Shown: positions 17,461 to 25,331 of the stretch, piece by piece
How the letters are laid out: each line of letters starts with the position of its first letter
How positions within the stretch are numbered: position 1 is the first letter of the stretch
Assembly: GCA_025146925.1 (NCBI GenBank)
Contig: CP102260.1
Span: 1,973,389 to 2,037,388, forward strand
Direction of reading: 5' to 3'
Origin: [Bacteroides] pectinophilus
Lineage (GTDB): Bacteria > Bacillota > Clostridia > Lachnospirales > Lachnospiraceae
Length of the DNA stretch: 64,000 nt
Made by a program: the position numbers and the translations under genes
The notes under the pieces: generated by a model
What the model was told of the DNA's origin: nothing
The model's input: the letters and a program-made list of their open reading frames with translations, nothing else
Databases searched by the model: none

Positions 17461-17517
17461 TATTTCAGCATGAAAATTTTATAATAAAATCCAGCACAGA
17501 AATAAAGGTGGTAAGTC

Positions 17518-19395
17518 ATGAACGAAAACGAGCAGAAAGCCGGCTCAGTTGCCGACCAGAAAAGTAAGATAAGGGAACGTTATAAAGGTATCGACCCGGA
17601 TGAACTTGACGTGATCCCTGCCCTTCCGCAGGAAGATATATTTGCAGTGGAAAATGAACAGCGTGTTGCCGTATATGCAAGGGTGTCAACGGATGATCCG
17701 AGACAGACATCCTCATATGAACTGCAGAAGAACCATTACCATGATGTCATCAGTAAGAGTCCCAACTGGAAACTGGTGCAGATCTATGCGGATGAAGGCA
17801 TCTCCGGCACCTCACTCCAGCACCGTGACCAGTTCAAGCTGATGATCGAAGACTGCAAAAAAGGTCAGATAGATCTCATCGTGACCAAGAGCGTATCACG
17901 TTTTGCCAGGAATGTGGTGGACTGCATCGGCTATGTCAGGGAGCTTCTCTCACTCCCCCATCCTGTCGGTGTTTTCTTTGAAACGGAAAGACTCAACACC
18001 TTTGATCCCAAAAGTGAGATGGTGCTTTCCTTCATGGCCACACTTGCACAGGAAGAAAGCCATACCAAGAGCGAGATCATGAATGCATCCATTGAGATGC
18101 GTTTCCGCAGGGGGATCTTCCTTACACCGATACTCCTCGGATATGACCATGATGAAGACGGAAACCTCATCATTAATGAAGGGGAAGCAAAGATCGTAAA
18201 ACTCATATTTATGATGTACTTAAACGGATGCACCTGTCAGGAGATTGCCGATACCCTGACGGAACTCGGCTGTGAGACCAAAAAAGGGAACACCGTATGG
18301 TCTCCCGGTTCCATCCTTCAGATACTGCAGAACGAAAGGCACTGCGGTGATGTCCTTGCACATAAGACCTATACTCCGAATTACCTTAACCACAAATCAA
18401 AGAAGAATATGCAGAACCGTCCACAGTACCGGAAGCGCGACCATCACGAAGCCATCATATCAAGGGATGACTTTATTGCGGTCCAGAGACTGATCAGCAA
18501 TGCCAAATATGGGAACAAAGGGATTCTTCCGCAGCTGAAGGTCATTCCGGGAGGTGTCCTGAAAGGGTTTGTATCCATCAACCCCAGATGGGCGGGATTT
18601 AAGGAAACGGATTACATGAATGCATCTTCCAGTGTTTATGACGGCACGGAACAGTCCGGCCCGTCTTCCGGTCATGTGGAAGTAAAATCCGGTGAATTTG
18701 ACCTGCGTGGATATGAGATCGCACGCTCACAGTTTTTTGACAGCACGGACCGTATAACCGTTACCTTCAGCCAGGGAGATATCCGCTTTTCCGCTCCTGC
18801 CGTCCGCAAACTTGACAGCACGCTTGTGGAACTGCTCATACATCCAAAGAAACTGGTCTTTGCCGTAAGGAATGCGGGGAAAGACTGCCGGAATGCCATG
18901 CAGTGGTCTAAAAAGAAAGACGGCAAAAACTCTCCACGTGAGATCAGCGGGACTGCATTTCTTCCCACGCTCTATTCCCTCCTCGGCTGGAACGATGACT
19001 GCCGTTACCGCATCACGGGGGTAAAGCGTGGCAGCGGGAATGATGCCGTACTGCTCTTCAACCTTTCCGAACCGGAGATATTCATCCCCAATGACATGGT
19101 CGGTGCACCGGATGCGGATCCGGCCGTAAAACCCTTTACGGACAACCAGCAGAGAAATGTCCGAGCCTATCCGCCTGACTGGGCAGACACATTCGGGAGC
19201 AATTATTACAGCCACGCACAGGCAGAGGAACTTGCCGGATTCACCGGACGTAAAGACCCGGATACCTCCCATGCCCCGGTAACATACAACGACACTGATA
19301 TACAGGTCACCAGTAAAAATGACATCGAAAAGAATATCAAACAGATCATGTCAGATATGAAGGAGAACACAGATGAACATACAGACAAACGATGA
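17518..19395 (+). CDS. Large serine recombinase without zinc ribbon, fused to an unknown C-terminal domain
   Basis: 625 aa. A resolvase domain (about 50-195) has the nucleophile in YARVSTDD (Ser57), YADEGISGTS, and IDLIVTKSVSRFARN with the catalytic arginines; a recombinase domain follows (about 205-335; LLGYDHDEDGNLIINEGEAK). Where other members show CxxC zinc-ribbon motifs, this one reads GGVLKGFVSINPRWAGF, with no cysteine pairs. From about 395 to 545 there is a domain (YEIARSQFF, VELLIHPKKLVFAVR, LLGWNDDCRYRITG, LSEPEIFIP) that recurs in the next two genes. The catalytic half looks active. It overlaps the next gene by 23 nt and starts a five-gene plus-strand cassette. Its role could be integration into comEC or a different recombination event; two other recombinases compete for that job. 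Confidence 0.87.
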   Translation: MNENEQKAGSVADQKSKIRERYKGIDPDELDVIPALPQEDIFAVENEQRVAVYARVSTDDPRQTSSYELQKNHYHDVISKSPNWKLVQIYADEGISGTSLQHRDQFKLMIEDCKKGQIDLIVTKSVSRFARNVVDCIGYVRELLSLPHPVGVFFETERLNTFDPKSEMVLSFMATLAQEESHTKSEIMNASIEMRFRRGIFLTPILLGYDHDEDGNLIINEGEAKIVKLIFMMYLNGCTCQEIADTLTELGCETKKGNTVWSPGSILQILQNERHCGDVLAHKTYTPNYLNHKSKKNMQNRPQYRKRDHHEAIISRDDFIAVQRLISNAKYGNKGILPQLKVIPGGVLKGFVSINPRWAGFKETDYMNASSSVYDGTEQSGPSSGHVEVKSGEFDLRGYEIARSQFFDSTDRITVTFSQGDIRFSAPAVRKLDSTLVELLIHPKKLVFAVRNAGKDCRNAMQWSKKKDGKNSPREISGTAFLPTLYSLLGWNDDCRYRITGVKRGSGNDAVLLFNLSEPEIFIPNDMVGAPDADPAVKPFTDNQQRNVRAYPPDWADTFGSNYYSHAQAEELAGFTGRKDPDTSHAPVTYNDTDIQVTSKNDIEKNIKQIMSDMKENTDEHTDKR

Positions 19396-20074
19396 AAAGA
19401 ATACCATTCCCGTGACCGAGGATGATGCTTTCAGCTATGACGGGTATCAGGTCGTCCGCGGCGAGTTCTTCGCCCATACCTACGAACCGTCCTTTACTTT
19501 TAATTCCAGCAAGGTATCCGTAAACACCGCATGCATAAAAAAGCTGCCGGATACGGATTTCGTGCAGATACTCGTAAACCCGGATGAAAAGAAACTGGCG
19601 GTGCGTCCATGCCAGGAGGATGAGAAGGATTCCTTCCGGTGGTGCTCCGCAACGGCAAAACGCTCTCCAAGGCAGATCACCTGCCGTATCTTTTTTGCCA
19701 AGGTTGTGTCGCTTATGGGATGGAATTCATCCTACCGCTATAAACTGCTTGGGAAGCTGATACGGTCAGACAATGAACTGCTCTTTGTCTTTGACCTCAC
19801 CACGCCTGAGATCTTCGTGCGTGAGGAGAAGGAAGACGGAAAGATAAAAGCGTCCCGCACGCCAAGCTATCCGGAAGAATGGCAGAACCAGTTCGGTGTG
19901 CCTGTCGAGGAACACCAGAGCAGTTTACAGGTCAACATGTTTGACGGTTATGCAGTGTTCGGCATCTCCGAAAACAACACCGCTGAACCGGAAGAAGAAA
20001 AAACAGAACATCCAGAAAAGGAGGAACAGCATTATGAACAGAGAAACCTCTTTGAAGCCGGTCCTATGCATTGA
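19373..20074 (+). CDS. Stand-alone copy of the recombinase C-terminal domain
   Basis: 233 aa, not recognised as a named family. Residues about 17-165 line up with the C-terminal part of the preceding recombinase: YQVVRGEFF, VSVNTACIKKLP, VQILVNPDEKKLAVRP, LMGWNSSYRYKLLG and FDLTTPEIFV match in order and spacing. A similar SYPEEWQNQFG-type segment (AYPPDWADTFG in the recombinase) follows. The last 35 residues are mostly Glu/Lys and probably unstructured. It has no catalytic domain. Ribosome site GAAGGAGA precedes the ATG, which lies inside the recombinase gene. A trans-acting partner of the recombinase is the simplest idea (inference). Confidence 0.75.
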   Translation: MNIQTNDEKNTIPVTEDDAFSYDGYQVVRGEFFAHTYEPSFTFNSSKVSVNTACIKKLPDTDFVQILVNPDEKKLAVRPCQEDEKDSFRWCSATAKRSPRQITCRIFFAKVVSLMGWNSSYRYKLLGKLIRSDNELLFVFDLTTPEIFVREEKEDGKIKASRTPSYPEEWQNQFGVPVEEHQSSLQVNMFDGYAVFGISENNTAEPEEEKTEHPEKEEQHYEQRNLFEAGPMH

Positions 20075-20426
20075 CTTAAAGAAGAACAGGATACGCATAC
20101 ACAAGCTCACGCTCCATATGCTCGGTGACCCGGAGTATATCCAGCTGCTTGTAAACCCACAGGACAGCATGATCGCCATACGGAAAAGTGTGCGTAAGGA
20201 TTACCTTGCCCACCGTGTACGCTACACTAAAGCCGACAGCCGTTACTGTTACGAATTATACAGTACGGAACTTTTACAGGCATTACGGCATACGGGCATA
20301 TATCTGGAGGACAACCGCAGCTACCGTATCTACGGTGCACTGAATCCAAAAGAATGTCTTGCCAGCTTTTCCATGAATGAATGCGTGCTTGTAGATGATA
20401 TGACCCGAACGGAGGAATCAGTATGA
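20034..20426 (+). CDS. Second stand-alone relative of the recombinase C-terminal domain
   Basis: 130 aa. It is a shorter version of the same domain: IRIHKLTLHMLG, IQLLVNPQDSMIAIRK, LEDNRSYRIYG and a final SFSMNECVLVDD correspond to blocks in the two preceding proteins. The central part contains its own insertion (SRYCYELYSTELLQALRH). The ATG at 20034 follows AAGGAGG and overlaps the previous gene by 41 nt, and its stop overlaps the next start by 4 nt, so it is translated as part of the cassette. Function unknown. Confidence 0.72.
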   Translation: MNRETSLKPVLCIDLKKNRIRIHKLTLHMLGDPEYIQLLVNPQDSMIAIRKSVRKDYLAHRVRYTKADSRYCYELYSTELLQALRHTGIYLEDNRSYRIYGALNPKECLASFSMNECVLVDDMTRTEESV

Positions 20427-21250
20427 AAAACAGACCAGTCCCGGAACTTCAGACGGATCCGGAATTTGATGAGCTGATACAGCCAAGGGAAGAAAAGTAC
20501 CTGGAAGAACTCGAAGAAAACATCTTTGACCACGGATGCCTGGAGCCTGTATGTGTATGGAACGGTATCATACTTGAGGGTCGTCTGCGTTATAAGATCT
20601 GTACGAAATGGGATATCCATTTCAACATCCGGCGCACCATGTTTGAAAGCCGTGATAAGGCAATCTCTTTTATCTGCCATGAACAGCTCAAACGTACAGA
20701 CCTTACCGGGGAATACAAAAAATACCTGATAGGCAGACTATTCCGTGCGGACATGAATACCGCCAGTGATGAATTCATGAAAAAACACCCTGGCACGGAA
20801 CTGAATGCAGACGGACAGGTGTCACAGAAATATGTCCGTAAGACGGATATTGCCACCATCATAGGCAATGAATTTAATTTTGGTTTTTCCACCGTGACAA
20901 AATATGATATTTATGCCCGTGCGGTCGATGACCTGAAACGGAAAAGCCCGGAGATCGCAGAAAAGATATTAAACGGGAAACTCCGTGTATCCCATGAAAA
21001 TATCATAGAACTCTCCCGTCTTCCCATTGAGGATATCAACGGACTGAAAAGGCTCTTGGACAGCGGATCTATAGACCGCATCGGATACTCCCAGCTCCGG
21101 CACGAACTCCGGTGGCAGAGGCTTCCCACCGGAAAACCGGACTCAAGAAGGATAAAACGGGAAAAGGAAAGTGCCGAAGCCGGAATAAAGCAGATGCCCG
21201 CCACTGACCCGGATGCGGAACTCGAGAGTCTTAAATTTACGATACCTTAA
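20423..21250 (+). CDS. ParB-like DNA-binding protein
   Basis: 275 aa. The N-terminal 95 residues follow the ParB/Srx fold: LIQPREEKYLEELEENIFDH, LEPVCVWNGIILEGRLRYKI (the GHxRxxA-like ligand loop is degenerate, reading EGRLRYKI) and FICHEQLKRTDLTGEYKKYL. A central helical part (about 130-215) with TDIATIIGNEFNFGFSTVTK may be the HTH. The basic tail (GKPDSRRIKREKESAE) could bind DNA. It starts on an ATGA overlap with the previous gene. Phage ParB-like proteins of this kind may act in partition, recombination control or DNA modification; which applies here is not visible. Confidence 0.75.
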   Translation: MKNRPVPELQTDPEFDELIQPREEKYLEELEENIFDHGCLEPVCVWNGIILEGRLRYKICTKWDIHFNIRRTMFESRDKAISFICHEQLKRTDLTGEYKKYLIGRLFRADMNTASDEFMKKHPGTELNADGQVSQKYVRKTDIATIIGNEFNFGFSTVTKYDIYARAVDDLKRKSPEIAEKILNGKLRVSHENIIELSRLPIEDINGLKRLLDSGSIDRIGYSQLRHELRWQRLPTGKPDSRRIKREKESAEAGIKQMPATDPDAELESLKFTIP

Positions 21251-21274
21251 TGGTCAAAGACCATATCAAGGACC

Positions 21275-21439
21275 ATGGAGCTTACAGATTTTCCTTCCAC
21301 CTCAGTTAATGCAAGGCGTGAAGTGAAGATGCAGCTGTTAAACCTAACAAGAAAAATAACCAGACTGCTTTCGCAGCTTGAGGAGGATGATCCAGATGAC
21401 AGAAGAACAGACAGCCGGACAAACGCCACAGGCCATTGA
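21275..21439 (+). CDS. Possible 54-aa overlapping small protein
   Basis: A short frame fills the 145-bp gap between the two ParB-like genes and overlaps the second by 44 nt. It is basic and helical at first (NARREVKMQLLNLTRKI) and acidic/charged at the end. The AAGGA upstream is only two bases away, too close for a normal ribosome site, so real translation is doubtful; coupling to the upstream stop is possible. Confidence 0.3.
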   Translation: MELTDFPSTSVNARREVKMQLLNLTRKITRLLSQLEEDDPDDRRTDSRTNATGH

Positions 21440-22334
21440 CCTGATGCAGTTCGTCCCAAAAGTACACTTTGAACAGATCCCTATCAGGAATCTCGTATCC
21501 AACCAGGAATACCAGCGCAACCTCTCACAGCACCATGTCCAGCGTGCTGCCGCCAACTTTGATCTGTACCAGATAAATCCCGTAAAGGTCAGCCGGAGGA
21601 ACGGCATCAACTATGTATTCAACGGGCAGCACACCATTGAGATCGTTGCCCTCGTTTCAGGATCCAGGGAGACACCCGTGTGGTGCATGGTATACGATGA
21701 CCTCGGATATGAACATGAAGCGGATATCTTTGCAAACCAGATGAAATATGTAAAGCCCCTGCTGCCTTATGAGATATTCATGGCAAACATAGAGGCCGGC
21801 AATGACAAACAGCTCATCATCCGTGACCTGGTGGAATCCTATGACCTTACCATCGCATCCACCACGACACCGGGCGGTATCTGCGCTGTCGCAACCCTGG
21901 AAAACATCCACGACAAATACGGCTACCATATGCTCGACCATGTCATCCGTCTCATTGCAGCCACATGGGAAGGGGCATCCCAGTCCTTCAGTGCAAACAT
22001 GATGAACGGACTGGCACGTTTCCTAAACGCTTACGGTGATGCCATAAAAGATGATGTATTTAAGGAAAAGCTCGGAAGGATATCCATCAAGGAACTCGCC
22101 CGCACTGCAAAGGACAGGCGTTCCGGCTCACTCGGATTTGCGGAAGCCATACTGATATACTACAACAAAAAAAGCCGTAATCCGCTTACCTGGGATAAAC
22201 TTTATACCCATAAACTTCCGCATAAAAAGGACATGGAAGAAGAACCGTCCGACATTCCTGAACCCGGGGATGCGGACGGTGAAAGCAGCCAGATGGAACT
22301 GTTCGGACTTCATGACAGCGGGGTTTCCGGGTGA
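21396..22334 (+). CDS. DUF6551-type ParB/Srx-fold protein
   Basis: 312 aa. The first 110 residues show a ParB-like pattern: QIPIRNLVSNQEYQRNLSQH, VQRAAANFDLYQINPVKVS, and NYVFNGQHTIEIVALVSG, whose NGQHTIE matches the (D/N)GQHR-type phosphate loop. The rest is helical, with a 'QMKYVKPLLPYEIFMANIEA' segment typical of DUF6551 proteins in mobile elements. Such proteins are proposed DNA-binding or DNA-modifying cofactors; function is not established. The ATG at 21396 follows GAGGAGG. It closes the cassette and meets the recombinase gene of the opposite strand tail to tail, only 1 bp apart. Confidence 0.75.
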   Translation: MTEEQTAGQTPQAIDLMQFVPKVHFEQIPIRNLVSNQEYQRNLSQHHVQRAAANFDLYQINPVKVSRRNGINYVFNGQHTIEIVALVSGSRETPVWCMVYDDLGYEHEADIFANQMKYVKPLLPYEIFMANIEAGNDKQLIIRDLVESYDLTIASTTTPGGICAVATLENIHDKYGYHMLDHVIRLIAATWEGASQSFSANMMNGLARFLNAYGDAIKDDVFKEKLGRISIKELARTAKDRRSGSLGFAEAILIYYNKKSRNPLTWDKLYTHKLPHKKDMEEEPSDIPEPGDADGESSQMELFGLHDSGVSG

Positions 22335-22335
22335 G

Positions 22336-23730
22336 CTACACGGAAACCTTTACCCTGCTGCCTTCCAGAAAGAAGAACTCATATTTTTTCGCACCGAGCA
22401 CCGTCACTTCACAGAGGACAAGCTGTGCGATCTCCGGGACGAATCTGGTAAGCGGTTCATTTCCCACAGCTTCCATCATCTGCCCCGCCCTGATCTTTTC
22501 AAGCGGTGTCCCCTCCGACTTCATCTGCTGCCATCTTTCCATATGCTTATCCCTGTCCGTGACCAGTCTGTTGAATGCTTTTACAAATCCCTTTTCCAGG
22601 TCTGCATTATCAACGTAGGCATTCGTGCATGCCACTTTCCCGTCTTTTCTGTGGTTCTTGCACTGCCACTGTACGATTCCCCTTGATCTCCATGAATGTC
22701 TCGTGAACAGGCTTTTGCATTCCCCGCAGAACACCTTCTCACAGAACGGCATGCAGTCCGCACCGTAACTGTACCTGTCCGTGCCGTGCGCTTCCATGAA
22801 CTTTTCCCTGCGGTCGAATTCTTCCTGTACCGCATTCCATGTCTGCTTATCTATGATCCCCTTATGGCTGTCCTTTACATAGACCTGTGCGATCTCACCG
22901 TTGTTTCTGACCTGTCTCTTGGTAAGGAAGTCTGCAGTATAGGTCTTCTGCAGAAGTGCATCACCCATGTGTTTTTCCTGTTTTAGGATTCCTGTGACCG
23001 TGCTTGGATACCATTTTGTCTGCCCCAGACATCCCGGAACTTTCTCTTCCGTCAGTTCCTTTGCGATCTGTGCCGGATTGATTCCGATAAGGAAGTCCCT
23101 GTATATCCTTCTCACTGTCTTTGCCTGTTCCTTATTGATGACAAGCTTCCCGTTCTCATCCTTATCGTATCCGAGGAACTTGAATGTGTTGAGATGCATC
23201 TCACCGTTCTTGAATTTCGTGCGGATGCCCCATTTACAGTTTTCTGAAATGTTTCTTGATTCATCCTGTGCAAGGGAACTTAAGATGGTGAACAGAAGCT
23301 CTCCCGTGGAATCCAGCGTGTTGATGTTTTCCTTCTCAAATATGATGCCGATCCCCAAGTTCTTTAATTTTCTGGAATATGCCAGGCAGTCCTGCGTGTT
23401 CCTTGCAAAACGGCTGATGGATTTTGTTATGACAAGGTCTATCTTACCGCCCTCGCAGTCTGCAATCATCTTTTTGAACTGTTCCCTTCTCTTTGTATTT
23501 GTACCCGAGATTCCCTCATCTGCATAAATGCCGGCCATTTCATAATTCTCATGCTCATTGATATATTTTGTATAATACTCGACCTGTGCTTCAAAGCTGT
23601 GGAGCTGGTCTTCCTGGTCCGTTGACACACGGCAGTAGGCTGCCACCCTTATCTTCTTTTCCTGTACCACCTTATGCCCTGTCCGCACCTTTTGGCTTCT
23701 TGCTGGTATAACTGTAACGCTTCTTGCCAT
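22336..23730 (-). CDS. Large serine recombinase (tandem pair, downstream member)
   Basis: 464 aa. The resolvase domain (about 28-170) shows VAAYCRVSTDQEDQ with the nucleophilic Ser, YADEGISGTNT and IDLVITKSISRFARN. The recombinase domain follows (about 190-290), then a zinc ribbon (CGECKSLF ... WQCKNH) and a short C-terminal tail lacking a long coiled coil. All catalytic residues appear present. The ATG at 23730 lies 9 nt after AAAGG. It overlaps the upstream recombinase by 59 nt, so both are made together. The pair is the last part of the minus-strand lysis-side operon and sits near the comEC junction, as expected for integration enzymes. Confidence 0.9.
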   Translation of the reverse strand: MARSVTVIPARSQKVRTGHKVVQEKKIRVAAYCRVSTDQEDQLHSFEAQVEYYTKYINEHENYEMAGIYADEGISGTNTKRREQFKKMIADCEGGKIDLVITKSISRFARNTQDCLAYSRKLKNLGIGIIFEKENINTLDSTGELLFTILSSLAQDESRNISENCKWGIRTKFKNGEMHLNTFKFLGYDKDENGKLVINKEQAKTVRRIYRDFLIGINPAQIAKELTEEKVPGCLGQTKWYPSTVTGILKQEKHMGDALLQKTYTADFLTKRQVRNNGEIAQVYVKDSHKGIIDKQTWNAVQEEFDRREKFMEAHGTDRYSYGADCMPFCEKVFCGECKSLFTRHSWRSRGIVQWQCKNHRKDGKVACTNAYVDNADLEKGFVKAFNRLVTDRDKHMERWQQMKSEGTPLEKIRAGQMMEAVGNEPLTRFVPEIAQLVLCEVTVLGAKKYEFFFLEGSRVKVSV

Positions 23731-25180
23731 TCTTCTCATCCTTTCTCTGAATATAAATATCTTTTTTGATCTCTCCCCATCCCTTTATGATGATATCCGG
23801 AACCCTTGTCCCGTCACAGAAGTCTTTCCCCTTCCGCTTTCTCCCATTGCATACCCATATGACCTTATGGTTTTTGGTGTTTACATGCCTCACGAGTCTG
23901 CTTCCGCATAATCCGCAGAAGATCTTCTCCCTGTACGGATACTCTGTTTCCGTATTTTCAGGAATCGGCTCCGGCTCTTTCTTCTTATGCCTTCTTTTCC
24001 ATGATGCTTCTTTCAGATAGGTGAATTCCTTTTTCCCCTTATCTGTCTGTTTTTCCCCTATATACATATTTTCATCGAAATGCCATGCCCCGCGCAGGAC
24101 TCCGTCCGGAATGTTTATTCCTTCACAGAAAGACTTCCCATACCGCTTTGTACCACTGCATCCCCAGTTCAGCCTGTTGCCGTTACTGTAGATTCCTTTG
24201 TAAAGCGGGTGTCCGCATCTGGCACAATAGATTCTGTTCATGTATGGATAATTTTCTTCCGTGAATTCTTCGATTACCGAACCTTCCGCAAGATAATCCC
24301 TTTTTGCTTCCAATGCGTCCTGTGCCTTCTGCCAGAGTTTTGGGGAAACAATGGCTTCATGGTCATCCTCGATGTACCACGCATCCACTTCTCCCCTGTT
24401 CCTGACCAGTTTTCTTTCTTCATTCACAAAATGCTTATGCATGATGTAATCGCCCTTGTAGATCTCATTTTCAATAAGACGGAACACCGTGCTGTCGATC
24501 CATTCTGCACCGCCTACGGTCTTTACCCCGTTTTCATTCAGATACCGTTTGATTGATGCAGGAGTATATCCGTCTGCTGCCATCTCATAGATCTTTCTTA
24601 CCCATGCTGCTTCCTCTTCATCTGCAATATAAACACCCCGCTCATCCTTCTTAAATCCGAAAGATCGTTCAAGGTACTGCACGGGGATCCCTGCCTCGTA
24701 TTTTCTCTGGTACACCATCTTTGCACCAACGCTTCCGCTCTCGCTTTCTGCCTGTGCAAATGCAGCAAGGATCGTAAGCATAAGCTCGCCTTCCCCTGAC
24801 AGGGTATTGATATTCTGAAGTTCAAAAAAAACACCAACATTCAGTTCTTTCAGCTTTCGTGTAGCTTCCAGAACGATTGAGGTGTTTCTTGCGAACCGTG
24901 ATACGGATTTTGTTAATATAAGGTCTATTTTTCCCTTACGGGCATCTGCTAACATCTTCTGCAGACCGGGACGTTTTTCCTTGAATCCTGATATGGCAAA
25001 GTCACTGTAAACCCCGGCATACTCGTAATCAGGATTACTGGTAATGACTTCTTCATAATGCCTGATCTGGTTTTCCAGTGAATTTTCCTGTTCATCCGCA
25101 TCCGTTGAGACACGGCAGTAGGCGCATACCTTAAGTTTACGCTTCTGTCTGCTGTTTCCTTCCATTATCTGAATCTCCAA
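23672..25180 (-). CDS. Large serine recombinase with two zinc ribbons (tandem pair, upstream member)
   Basis: 502 aa. Catalytic domain about 14-160: VCAYCRVSTDADEQ, YSDFAISGFKEKRPG, IDLILTKSVSRFARN; recombinase domain about 175-280. Two similar zinc ribbons then follow (CARCGHPLYKG with CSGTKRYGKSFC; CGLCGSRLVRH with CNGRKRKGKDFC), each followed by a repeat-like (I/V)PD.I.. segment, an internal duplication. A charged linker (RRHKKKEPEPIPENTETE) separates them. The TTG at 25180 has AAAGGAG upstream; the ATG at 25165 with GGAG is an alternative start. A copy of the phage's repeated leader element (25190-25240) lies directly upstream, linking its expression to the accessory genes at 44.6-48.4 kb. 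Confidence 0.9.
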   Translation of the reverse strand: MEIQIMEGNSRQKRKLKVCAYCRVSTDADEQENSLENQIRHYEEVITSNPDYEYAGVYSDFAISGFKEKRPGLQKMLADARKGKIDLILTKSVSRFARNTSIVLEATRKLKELNVGVFFELQNINTLSGEGELMLTILAAFAQAESESGSVGAKMVYQRKYEAGIPVQYLERSFGFKKDERGVYIADEEEAAWVRKIYEMAADGYTPASIKRYLNENGVKTVGGAEWIDSTVFRLIENEIYKGDYIMHKHFVNEERKLVRNRGEVDAWYIEDDHEAIVSPKLWQKAQDALEAKRDYLAEGSVIEEFTEENYPYMNRIYCARCGHPLYKGIYSNGNRLNWGCSGTKRYGKSFCEGINIPDGVLRGAWHFDENMYIGEKQTDKGKKEFTYLKEASWKRRHKKKEPEPIPENTETEYPYREKIFCGLCGSRLVRHVNTKNHKVIWVCNGRKRKGKDFCDGTRVPDIIIKGWGEIKKDIYIQRKDEKNGKKRYSYTSKKPKGADRA

Positions 25181-25189
25181 GCTCTGCCA

Positions 25190-25240
25190 CTCCTTTCTCT
25201 TTGGGTAGTCTATATATCACTCTGAAATCCAATAATAGCA
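25190..25240 (-). promoter_or_regulatory. Repeated promoter/leader element, copy E
   Basis: Minus strand core TTCAGAGTGATATATAGAC then CTACCCAAAGAGAAAGG, ending at the recombinase ribosome site. It is closest to copy D (48340-48391). The other copies are at 44981-45033, 45410-45460 and 47231-47280. Confidence 0.6.
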
Positions 25241-25289
25241 AGTACAATCTGCGATACCTTTCACCTTTCTTTCCTTGGCATAAAAGGAA

Positions 25290-25330
25290 AAAAATACGGC
25301 TGACAGCCATTACTGACCATCAGCCATATC
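25290..25330 (-). terminator. Terminator after the endolysin gene
   Basis: On the minus strand ATGGCTGA (end 25328) pairs with TCAGCCGTAT and is followed by seven T (25288-25295 region). It closes the late structural/lysis operon before the recombinase pair. Confidence 0.75.
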
Positions 25331-25331
25331 C

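Noticed and set aside
17518-25180. A diversity-generating retroelement or phase-variable invertible region between the opposing recombinases
   Set aside because: No reverse transcriptase, no template/variable repeat pair and no long inverted repeats flanking a promoter could be found by eye.
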